DNA of 64,000 nucleotides, taken from positions 186,001 to 250,000 of the forward strand of contig VXAU01003742.1 of NCBI GenBank assembly GCA_013399695.1, read 5' to 3'. Origin of the DNA: Formicarius rufipectus (taxonomy: Eukaryota; Chordata; Aves; Passeriformes; Formicariidae). The notes below the pieces were generated by a model. The model did no database searches. It saw only the letters and a program-made list of their open reading frames with translations, and was not told the DNA's origin. The first letter of the stretch is position 1. Each line of letters starts with the position of its first letter. The translations under genes were made by a program, and so were the position numbers. Positions 12,646-23,342 of the stretch are shown one piece after another.

Positions 12646-13658
12646 CTGGAAGAGAAAAAGGTACCAGGGTCACTGCTTGTGGCTTTGAAACCCCCCAGTC
12701 TGATACTGCCCTTTGCAAACCTTGCTGGGGCACCACTGGACTACGAGGGCTGCCTGAACTTCACTGTGCCTATAGTCCTGAACGCCCCACCATGAGAAAA
12801 AAACACATATCCCAGCTAAAAACAAGGGCTGAGGGAAGATAATTGGGCTACACTGATGTGCCAGGTGCTGGGTGAAAAGTAAGGGCTGATTTCTCTGTGT
12901 GGACACTGCCCTGCAATCAGTGCTCTCTAATTCCTTGCAAGGACTCCTTTACCATTTCTGATTTCTAGGAGACACAGCCAAAGAGCTGAGCCTCCTGCAG
13001 CTGCAGTCCCTTCCCTGGTCTGCCAGGTGGGAGCTGCCAGGCTCCACAGTTGGTGTGCACTGCACAGCCTGCTCCTCACAGCAGGATCATCCGCTCCCTC
13101 CTTCGGGGAGGATCCCAGATCAGACACAAGCACAAGCCACAGGCCACTAGCAGTGACTCAGAAAACAGCTGTGTGTGACCAGGCTGCTGTCCATGAGCAG
13201 TGTCACTGTGCCTCACGCTGGGGCACAGCGTGCCAAGCTCTGATGCAGCAGTCAGGAGGGGCCAGGCCAGCAGCAGAGCCCCTTCTGCAGCTCCCAGGAG
13301 GCAGCAGCACGGCAGACCCGGCTGCCTTCTCCCTGTTGCTTGGAGAGGACTGAGGAAAGGGCCAGCTCTGCTGTCCCACCATATAGCCCTGCTCGCTCCA
13401 AGAACCTCCACCAGAGCAGAAGTCTTGCCTGGGGCCCTGGACAAGCTCAGTCAAGGCAGCTGCCCCTCCATCCCATGCCAGGCAGGGACACTTCAGACCC
13501 ACATCAGGAGCTCTGTGCTTGCCACAGTCCCTCAGTGCTGCTGCCCTGCCAGCAGCTGGGGCAGCCAGGCTTGGCTCAGACTGCAGCTCCCATCCCACCA
13601 CCCAGAGGGAACCAGGAACACAGGGCAGTGCTCACCCCCCACCACTGCTGGGACTTAC
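12646..13658 (-). other. CDH22: CDH22 intron, short (1013 bp)
   Basis: The intron runs from the donor GTAAGT at 13658 to the acceptor AG at 12647-12646, on the minus strand. It has mixed, moderately GC-rich sequence. Several overlapping open frames of about 100-160 codons (for example 13200-13688 on the plus strand) reflect a low stop-codon density rather than genes. I see no repeat or further exon. Confidence 0.85.
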
Positions 13659-13826
13659 TCTGAGGGAAGCGTGGTGGGTTGTCATTGACGTCCGTGACTA
13701 CGATGGTGACCGTGGTGGATCCAGACAGGCCACCCAGCTGTCCTGCCATGTCTGTGGCACGGATCACCACCTCGTAGCGGTCCTGTGTCTCACGGTCCAG
13801 GTCAGCCACGGCCGTCCGGATCACAC
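13659..13826 (-). CDS. CDH22: CDH22 coding exon, EC2 (168 bp)
   Basis: The exon encodes the end of the Gly214 codon through residue 269 and the first base of Lys270. The acceptor is GGTTTCCAG before 13826 and the donor is GTAAGTCC from 13658. The peptide is VIRTAVADLDRETQDRYEV followed by VIRATDMAGQLGGLSG and TTVTIVVTDVNDNPPRFPQ. LDRE at residues 223-226 and DVNDNPP at 259-265 are the EC2 calcium-binding motifs. The GGLSGSTTVT segment is typical of type II cadherins. The exon enters and leaves in phase 1. Confidence 0.96.
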
Positions 13827-13873
13827 CTGGAAACCACCAGGACAGTGTGAGCACAGGCAGGTCACAGAGCATC

Positions 13874-14060
13874 TGAAGTCACAGACAGGGTGAGGCTGGA
13901 AGGGGCCACTGGAGATTACTGCGGACAAGCTCCAGCTCTAAACAGGATCAGCTGAATCTCCCAGACTCTTTGCACAGGGCAGATGCTCCAGTATTTCACC
14001 AACCTCCATGGCCTTTCCCTGGACTGACTCTGGTATGTCTGTAGAATCATATTTGGCAGT
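13874..14060 (-). mobile_element. CR1 LINE fragment, antisense (CR1-like)
   Basis: The plus strand reads like the reverse complement of a CR1 3' region: a GGTGAGGCTGGAAGGGGCCACTGGAG phrase split around 13889-13914, followed by degraded text resembling the usual run through 'tccagggatgg' towards 14040. CR1 copies in birds are mostly 5'-truncated and old, which suits the poor preservation here. Recognition is by eye from the consensus, so the edges are approximate. Confidence 0.6.
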
Positions 14061-17000
14061 CCAGAGCCAGACTTGTGTCTCCCCCAGTGTCAAGTAGAAG
14101 GGACTGTTACCTCCTTTGACTGCTGGGGGATACTCTTCCTAACATAGCCCTGGTGCTGCTGGTCTTAAACAATGTCTGCTGGGCCCCTCCACAGAGGTCA
14201 CATAAGCAAAAGTCAACTAAGGGGGAAAAGGGGCTTTGGAGAGCAGAACAAGCCCAGAGGGTTGTCAGCCAAGCAGAAACATCCCCAAAGTCTCCCCCGA
14301 AGCCCTGGAACAGCCACAGGCCCAACCTGCTCCCAGCAAGTCTGCACATGAAGCATAAAAGAGTTCCAGCTGCTGCTTCTCCCGTGGGCTGCTGGCAGCT
14401 CCCAGAGTGTTAAACCCTGGCACAGAAGAGGCTTGTGCTTCTCTCCAGGGAGGCTGGGAGGTGGATGGAAGATTTGTGGGGGCCGGAGGATTGGTGGGAG
14501 CTGGAGTCAGAGGAGCGAGAGGATGGAGAGGACTCATCCTTGCCCTCACCCAAATGTGGGGGCTGTGCTGGGGCCAGCCTCAAGGTCTGCAAAGAAGGGC
14601 TCTGAAAAAGCCCAGGTTGAGTCATGAAACTCCCCCGGCACAGATCTGCATCATCCCACTTATCCTGATGTGCTGAGCAGGAGCCAGGCTTGCTGTAGCA
14701 CCCCTAACAGGTAATGGGTGTCCTCCATCTCACAGGGGCCATGGCCTGAGCATGTCTGGGGGGGCCCTGTGTAATTTGGAGAATGGGAAGAGATAGAACA
14801 TTTCCAAAAGTCTGCACAAAACCCTTTATTTTCAAGTGTCCTTCTAGGTCAGGGAGATGAGAGATGACAATATACATGCCTGTGTCAGAGAGCACACTGG
14901 TGCTTAACAAAAGGTATGGTATAGTAGTACTTATGATGAAATTAAGTCTCAAAAAATAGTGTCTATAGGTCCCCCAGTCTTGACTTGGGGGAACTGACCA
15001 GGACTAAAATATAAAGGAACCATAAAACAAGAAGAGCAATAAACCTCCAAAAACCATGTGAATGCAAAAGTTACCATTTTCCATGTCACACAGGAGTGTT
15101 TCATTTACATGGAAACAAAACAGAGAAGAAACATTTTGAGAATGAAAGAAAGAAACGATTCTGCCCTGAGGTGGCACCAGGGGCACACCGGAGTGCCTAC
15201 ACAGATATAAGGTCATTAGCACCACATTCCAGTCCCACTGCACCAGCAGCATCCCGGAACAGTTAGGAATCAGCTTAAAATCCCCTCCAGCTCAGTTTTT
15301 TAACGTTCCCACAGATTTAGATATTGTTTTACGTTTTTGTAATTCCTCTCTTTTCCAGCCTTTCCTGTTTAACTATCAGCTTTACCTCCTCCTGCTGTGA
15401 ACTGCAAAATCCATCTCTGCTTTGTTCCATCAGTAATCCTGGCCGGTGCTAGGGACGATGTTGGAGGGGGTGCTGGAATGGGTATCCAGTGAAGGGCCTG
15501 ACCCAAGGGGAACAAAGAGCTCCTCCCTTGCTGAGCAAACAGCAGAGAACTATCCAAGGGCAGTGGCAAAGCATTGCAGCCCCAAGTCACCTGGCTTCTG
15601 GGATGCCCTCAGCATAACCAAAGGGCAGCGGAGGGGAGAGCTGGGTGCCAGCAGGGTGCAAGGAGACAAGATGTGGCTTCAGGGACAGACCTGGAAGCTG
15701 CCAGCCCTCCACAGCCAGCAGGGTGGCTGTTTCCCAGTGCAGGTGTACAGCATGACCTTGTGCACCTCCTGACAAGGGCTCACATCAGAGGCACTGCTGA
15801 TGTGGCCCAAAGGCAGTCAGAAATGCCACTGAGCTGGGGGGATGAAATTCGTCCCCATTGCTCTTTGCATGACATTACAGGTGCAGCAAGAGCTGGCAAC
15901 ACGGTTCAGGAGACATTTATCACTCCTTCCTTTCTGAAACTAGCAATTATTCCAATGATTATCATTGTTAGGATTTATTATAAATACATAACCACCAATT
16001 CAGAACCTTGCCATTCCCCTTCTCTCATGGATAGGCACAATTTCACCCAGCTTCCTTTGTCTCTCTGTCACTTCAAGTTCTGTAATTACCTGGATTCTCC
16101 TGCCTTCAGTCCCATGGATCAGGGAGTGGGCATTGACCCTGTCATGGGGCCCAGAGTCTGCTCTGACCCCCTTGTTCATCCTGGCTCTGGTCAGAGGAAG
16201 CCATTTGACAACGAGTCCCATCCCACCTCACACAGAGGGGCCAAGGGGACACAGGAAAGGGTGAACAGAACATGTCTCCAGGCACTTGTCCCATTAAGGA
16301 TGGAACCCTCCCACTTGGGCAGCAGGATGAGCCCTGAACAACACCAAGGGCTCAGGGACCAGCCCCAGCTGCTCCTGCTGACAGGCCTCTTCTGCCACTT
16401 CATCACTGTGAATACAAAACCGTTATTTCTGGACAAGCACTATCTCTCTGAAATTTAAGCAATTCTGTTAATTAACAGGGTCTGAAGCATTTTATAATGA
16501 AAATGATTCATGTCAGCACAATAGTGATGAATTGGGAAGAGAGAGAAAAAGCTCATGCATTCACCAAGCTGTAATGACTTAACCGAGCTGCTCGTAATGA
16601 TATAGCTCATAATACGCCATGCAAGATGGGAGGAAAGTGCTCAAGCACTTCCCAGAACACCTCCAAGGTCACTCGTCCCAATGGGGAGCAAGTCCAGGCC
16701 ATTTGGCACATGCAGAGCAGGGCAAACGGCCCCAACTAACTCCAGTCCTTCCAGCAGCACAAGGCAGGCAAAATCCCTGCCTTTGGCAGGAGCGCAGCCT
16801 GATCAGAAACTCCCTCTCTCAAGGTGCAATGGGTCCATCTCTCCTGGAAAAGCTGGGCTCTGCTGCAGATGAACTGCCCCGTGCCCCAGACCTCCAGGAA
16901 TCCCAACAGGATTGTCACAGGGAGGATGTCCCACATTGCATGAGCCATACTGGACCAGCATCCCAACAGTAGGCTGGTTTTGCCTCTTAGGTCAAGGTAC

Positions 17001-17761
17001 CACTTACCATTTTTCTAGTGGCTGTGACAAACCAAGGTCTCCACACATGTTCCTCATCAATTCCTTGAATGTGGCACTATGGGTACTGCCTTAAACACCC
17101 ACCAGCAACAAACCTGCATGGTCCCATCTTCCAGAGCCAGGATAGCCTCTGCTCCCACAGTCCGACCCCCAGGAACACTGCAAAGCAGCTGCCAGGGATG
17201 GTGACAGAGCTGTCCTCAGGGCACAGAGAGCAGGGGCAGGCACCCCTGCATTCAGACCATGGAAAAGTCATCTCCCAAGATTCACCTTCTTTCCAGATGG
17301 AAAAACTGATAAACCTTGTTCTTCCCAGACACTGCTAAGAGAGCAAGAGCAACCTCCAGCTCAGACTCATCTCCCCAGTTCTTGTCAGCATCTGTTAGAG
17401 CTGAATAACAGGGACACATTGTGGCATACCCTCTGGTACAAGGCACATGTGGCTTTCCAGCATGATCCAGATTAATCAGTATAATTACCAGGCAAAGGGA
17501 CACTTATAGAATCACATAAATGCCACCAAATTTGCTCCAACAGCAGCCACTCTTTGGGTAATAAAAACAAAGCAGGACAAAGTGCTCAGCAGGTAACTGC
17601 CTTCCAGGATTCCCCCTGTTGTGGGCTTTGCTCTGCTCTCAGGTACTTCTAGGTCAGATGTCCCATCCAGGGAGATTGCCTGGATAAGGAACCTTCCAGA
17701 TGAGGGCAGAAGGAGCACCAAGCCAGAAAGTCATGGAGTAACAAACATGGACCTATCCTTT

Positions 17762-17975
17762 GGAGGTTCCTGGTCCAACTACAGTTCAAAGCAGGCAGAT
17801 GAGATTACCCAGGGCCATGAACAGTCAGATTTTTAGTGTCTCCAGGGATGGAAGTGCCACCTTCATGGTGAGAAACCTTGTTGTCCTGCCATTTGTGTCT
17901 TTTTACTGTGCATCCCTGAGAAGAGTCTGGGTCTCTACCCCCTCCTATTTAGCTGGATAACACAGATTAATTCCT
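17762..17975 (-). mobile_element. CR1 LINE fragment, antisense (CR1-like)
   Basis: The plus strand carries several phrases in the order expected for the reverse complement of a CR1 3' half: TGGTCCAACTACAG, ACCCAGGGCCATGAACAGTC, TCTCCAGGGATGG, then a diverged middle and CCCTGAGAAGAGTCTGGGTC with a CCTCCTATTT-type ending. The ordered agreement over about 200 bases makes this the longest CR1 match that I see in the gene. It has no open frame of its own and is an inactive remnant. Confidence 0.72.
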
Positions 17976-18404
17976 CCCAACAGCTTGGTCACTTAGGGCA
18001 AACCCGTCTCTGCCTCAGGCCAGGAGTGGCAAGGCACCTGCCAACAGACTGCAGATTCATCACCTGTGCCCTCACCTGCCTGCAGGGACCCAAAAATGTC
18101 AATATACCTGCCAAGACATGAATGCCGCTGGAAACACACATCCTGAAGGAGGTCAGCCCATGCAGAAGGGTCTTAGCCTCAAGACCCAGCACTTCATCTG
18201 CACTCCATGCACAGCCCCTGCTCTTGTCCTTTAGCTCAGTACAATTTGGGAGGCAGAAACTGCAGGCAGTCTGAGTGAGGAACTAGACACAAGGCTCAGG
18301 AGGTTCATGGCTCTTCAGCAAATAAGGTACAGAGCTGAGATCCAGAAATGGAAACACATGGCTGCATCAGCATAGCCATGCTAACCAAAGTTAACTGGAA
18401 GGGT

Positions 18405-18500
18405 GCAGAATCACTGAGGCTGAGGGATGCTGCAGCTGGAGATTTCTAATACACTACCCTTCAGAGCAGCTGGCCAAGTCATTTTCAAACCAGTGTGCCC
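18405..18500 (-). mobile_element. Possible CR1 LINE fragment, antisense
   Basis: The phrase CAGAATCACTGAGGCTGAGG followed by GCTGGAGATTTCTAATACAC and TTCAGAGCAGCTGGCC resembles the start of an antisense CR1 3' end. It is short and diverged, so this is a weak call that could be coincidence. Confidence 0.4.
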
Positions 18501-21500
18501 TGCAGCTTGTAGGGCAGCACCTACAGAGAGACCTGCTACCACCTGTCAGAGAGGAGCACCTAACAAGGGTTTGTTCCAGACTGGAATCAGCCTTGTCCAT
18601 GCCAGTGCAGAGACCCTAAAGGGAGGCACCCACAGTGAGCTTCCATAGACAGGCCAGCACACTGATCCTTCCTTTGTCCCTTCTTTTAACAGCTTAATCC
18701 CTCATCATTTAATATTTATTCCCTTAGCATATTAGTAGATACACTCTAATTTCCTCAAGACAACCAACATACAATTTGGTCCCAAAACAGCTGAAGCTCC
18801 CGCACCAGTCTCTGAAAAGGACTGTTAATGTTCAGTCTTGCTAATAAGAGAAATCCCCTTAAATAAACGTGATTTCTTTGCAGACTCTTGTGCTCCAGAG
18901 TCCCTCGTGCCTGTGCACAGCTCCTGGGGATAAAGGATGGAGTTGGGGCACAGGCCTGCACAACTCCCCAGGCTCACAGGAATACACACATACTGATACA
19001 TCTCTGTGTTCAAGCACCAAGTAGTGTTTTTTACAAACTGGAAAGAACAGCAGAGAAACACGTTCTGCCTCCCACCACCACATCCCAGACCCAAAGCTCA
19101 TCAGCCCAGCCCAGCAGTGCATCATGATTCCAAACAGAGCTCCTCTCCCTGTCCAGCCTTACTGCCCCAGGGCAAAGCTGACAGTAGGGATGAAACAACT
19201 AATGACTGCACGCAAATAACCTTCAGCCTCATCCCAGCAGGCTGGTATCTCTATTTTGCTCTCCCTGGCATAAGAACCTTTAAGCCCATACCGGCTCAGT
19301 TTTCAATCAGGACACAGGCTCTAGAACTCAGGAGCTGCTTTAAGTCATCACAAACAGCAGATTCCAAGTCCCTCTGCTTTTTCCCTGCATTCATCAGAAT
19401 GATAGATTTTAAGAACAACCTCTTTCTTTCAGTAAAATGCCAGGTTTTCCATGCACTCCCCCAAAATTACAAGCCTGATTTTAAGGAAAGCACCAAATAT
19501 CATGAGGCCTGTGGTGTTATGTGCTGTAACTGTTCTGTAGCAGTAAATATCCCTGGAAAGGGATGAACAAGACTGCCGGAAACAGGGGAACCAGGTTGTG
19601 TCCCTCTCTGGGTGTTGAGCATTTTGAGGTTCTCTCCCAGGGCTGGGGACAGGGATCACAGGCAGCAGTGTGTCTCCAGCCACGCTGCCCAGGGGTGACA
19701 AAGGGCACTGCAATGGACACGGGAACAGACACGAGCAGGCAGGCACAGCTGCCTGCCAAGGGAGAGATTTGTTCCTACAAAAGTGAATAATCTGCAGATG
19801 TACAGGGAGAGCACAGTGATATAAAGCAACTCGAAAACATGGTCTGCAGATTTAAATGCAGATTTCCCCTCTCACGTAAATGCACTGGGAGTCACACACA
19901 TGCCCATCTCGGCATCTGAAAAGCAAAAGCTCAAAAGATCTTGCTTGAGGATGAGATTCCTGGAGCTGGAACAGGGGCTGGCACTGAACCTCCTGCCCTG
20001 TGTCCCTCTGGGCAGAGCTGGGCTTGTGGTCTAGCAGTAGCAAGGGGGGCTCTGCCATCAGAATAGTGAACTCACCGAGAGCCAACACCCACCACAGCGG
20101 CAGAAGTGGCTGTTTCCTAATGGAAGCACTAAGGCAGAGGTGTGTGCTCACTCTGACAGCACAGCCTCCTCCAGGAGAGCAGGGCAGCCACGGCGTGGGC
20201 ACTGCAGCTCACCTACTGCAAGGAGCAAATATCAGCATCAGCCCTTCTGCAGAGTGAGAATGAATGAGGAAGGCAGCACAAAGCTTTCACTGGACTAATG
20301 CCTCCAGGCTCTTGCAAGAAGCCACAAGAGTATTCTTAGGGCTGGCACAGAAAATCTTGCCTCCAAAGTTTGTGCGTACAAAGCTCCCCACTAACACACC
20401 AAAAAAAGCCAGTCTAGACCTTTAACACACACAGGGGAAGTTCTTGAACCTAATTTTGGGTACACAAGTTTCAGTGCCTGAAAATTCTCAAAGCATGAGA
20501 GTGACTGGTATATCTGAAAGAAAGAAAAGCTCACTCCCATGAACTGCACTTTCTCTTTGCCATCATTCAACACTGGAATTATTCTACAGCTCAAATGCCA
20601 TGGTGCTGCATCTGCTATTTCAGTGGAGCCATTTAGTCACTCATCCCACTCCAAAAAGACACCTGAGACACTCTGGGCATTCAGGGCTTACTGAGTGGCA
20701 GAACTTGGCATAGCATGGCACCCAGACATTTTGGATCTGCCTCTGAAAGGTCCATTGAATAGAAAATCCCAGCTGAACACTACAGCTGGTAACATCCAAA
20801 AACAGGAGAAAAACTAAACTACACATGGTCCATATTCTGTACTCAAGTGTGCAAACCACTCTCGTACATGACACACCTGTGCTATGAAAGAGGGTGAAAA
20901 GAGCTGCTTGCAAAGAGAAGGAGGGAAGAAACAAGCTGTGCTGGAAGGAGTCAGGGGCTGAGGTGGTGTGCGAGGGAGTACATGCATGCATGCAAGAAAA
21001 GGCAGAGAAGGAGGTCAAAACCAAATAGGGAAAACAAATTGTTCTTCATTACCATATATTATAAGAAATGTAACATGCCAGGTTTTTATGGTTCTTTTTA
21101 TGACCATTAATAACAATGGTGGCTATGAGAGTTATGCTGCTGCTATGGATAATTAAATCTTATGCTCAGGGCAGAAGCTGGGCCACCCTGAGCAATCAGA
21201 CCTGGATTCCCATGTGCAGCATAAAAACTTATTCTAATACAGAGGGCGAGCAGGATGGGGCATGTTTGGGTGGATGTGAAAAAAAAACATGTGTCTCCCC
21301 AGCACTGCTGTGTCCACATGGGCTGGCAGTGACAGAGGGGCATGAGGCCACAGGACAGGCTGCAGCTACAACCTAAGAAGCCAACAGGCAGAGCTGCACC
21401 TTGTGTTCCTGCAGCCCTGGTGAGGCCACTGCCACAGACCATTTGCATCTCAGACATCCCCAGAGTCAGCCCCAACATCTGTGCTAGTGACCAGATATTC

Positions 21501-23222
21501 TGGGAACAGACAGGCTCAAGAGGGGCTGAGGACTCTTCTTGCAGACTGTCAGCAGTTCCACTTCTATGAATTACAAGCAAATAGAACAGTAAATCAACCC
21601 CCCAGTGTATGAAACAGCCAGCTTGAGAATTAAGACACAAAAAGTCAAGGAATCAAGAAGCTTGGATTCCCAGAGTGACATTAATTCTCACCACAGTCCC
21701 ACAGGGCACATTTTAGTTTATGCCTTAATACAGAGCATTAATGTGGCAGGAAGCTGAGCCTCTGCACGTTCTAGCTTGTGCAGTTTGCTCCCAATGGTCC
21801 CTCTCCATTCTAGCAGCCAGACTTTCACTCACACAAAGCCGCCTCAGATTAACAGGATCTCACGTGCACCTGAATTTTCAGTGTTCAGCCTATTGTTCAT
21901 ACACACACAATATGAAACAAAGCAAATCTGGGAGAGAAGACAACCCAGGTGCAGCAGTTCCTGAACAAGAAGTAGGTACAGCCCAAACCTGCTGCTTGTG
22001 CCTTCTCCCCACTGTACCAGTCTCTACCCAGACAAAGGCATCCCCCACTGTGCACCCCACCACTGCTGGGTGTGTGTAGGAGCTCCCAAACTCCCAAATC
22101 TGAGCCTTCCTTCAGCAGCAACCAGGCTGGTGGCACATCCAGGGCAGGTGGCACAGACAAGGCTGTGTCCTGCTTCCCCATGGGCACTAGATTGTTGTCA
22201 GGAGGCACACAGTTTCATGAAGATGCAGAAGCTCAGGCACACAGACCTTCCTTATACTGTCCTTACCGCAGAGTCTCCAAACAGATTTCACTCTGACATA
22301 CATAAAAATAGCCTTAGAAAACATCTATCGGCACAGACATGGATCAGCCTGACAGAGACTTGGCACTTGAGCCCAGGGGTTGATCTCAGCCTGTGTTACT
22401 GTGGTTCAGCAATAGGGTGGAAGGGACTTGCTGTTCAGATTTCCAACACAAGCTGCAGCTCCCCAGCCTGCTTGTCCTTTGACAATTTTTCATTAAACTG
22501 TGGGCACTTTACTGCATGCTTTGTGACTTAAATATCTCTTATTAGCATTTGAGTGTCTTACCCCTTAGCAAGCTTGTGAGGCTCCCATTAAGGGTAATGA
22601 GAGTCACACTCCTGGGAGGCAAGGAGAATATACACCCCAACATCTTCTGGTTATGGTCTACTCTAACCAGTGTGTCAGAGCATCATCTGCCAGGGATTTA
22701 TTACACATGCATTTTACAACAGGCCCTATTATAAGTTATTAAGGAATGGAGCAGCTTCTACTGTTCTTTCATTAAATATTAATAGAACATTTATAAACCG
22801 ATCCTTAATTTAAAGTGTTACCTTTAATCAAAGCCCTGGTGATAACGATGCAGCCTTTGGTAAGGCCCCTTCGGTAGTATTTAAACCTTCTACACTGAGA
22901 TTTTTATGTGCCTGTGGATTCACTCCTGCTCCAGGCACAGAGCACAGAGGAGCTCTGCCAGTGCAGGTGCAGACCAGACCTTCGGGGCTGGCAGCTGTGG
23001 GTCCTGCCTGTTGCAGGCAGGGCATAGAGCTGGGCAGCACTTCGGAGGGCTGCTGAACTTCCTCTCCAACACCCCTGCCACGTAACCCACCCAGCAACCC
23101 CCTGCCATGGGCACCCAGCCTCAGTGACCAGCAGGGAGGCACAGATCTCTGGCTCACAGCCATGCTCAGGATGTGTGGCCACGGTCAGGTCTCCCACCCC
23201 AGCCTGGCTGGGGGCTGCTCAC

Positions 23223-23342
23223 CTGTTTTGCTGTCCACAGTGAAGTGCTGCTCACCCTCCAGCACACTGTAGACTACCCGGGCACTGCTCCCATAGGTGG
23301 GGTCATCAGCATCAGAGGCCATCACTTGCATCACAGAGGTGC
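23223..23342 (-). CDS. CDH22: CDH22 coding exon, start of EC2 (120 bp)
   Basis: The exon is read on the minus strand after the acceptor CTCCTGTGCAG and before the donor GTGAGCAG. It encodes the end of Gly174 through residue 213 plus one base: TSVMQVMASDADDPTYGSS, ARVVYSVLEGEQHF, TVDSKT. DADDP at 184-188 is the EC2 calcium-binding segment, and DADDPTYG is near-invariant in type II cadherins. A serine occupies the place of the proline I remember in human CDH22 (VDPKTG). The exon enters and leaves in phase 1 and fits exactly between the flanking exons. Its length equals the usual type II exon of 120 bp. Confidence 0.96.

Larger units (their letters stand above)
13827..23222 (-). other. CDH22: CDH22 intron (9.4 kb)
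   Basis: The intron runs from the donor GTGAGCAG at 23222 to the acceptor AG at 13828-13827. It holds two fairly clear CR1-like LINE fragments and one weak one (separate entries), and two AT-rich blocks that look unlike the rest: about 16440-16620 and about 22490-22880. A stretch at about 22410-22480 has faint CR1 resemblance that I do not count as a repeat. A 294-codon plus-strand frame at 15574-16458 has no recognisable domain, lies wholly within intronic DNA and partly overlaps the first AT-rich block. I see no additional exon. Confidence 0.8.

Noticed and set aside
15574..16458. 294-codon plus-strand open frame
   Set aside because: It lies within a CDH22 intron on the opposite strand, has no recognisable domain, and runs across two compositionally different segments.
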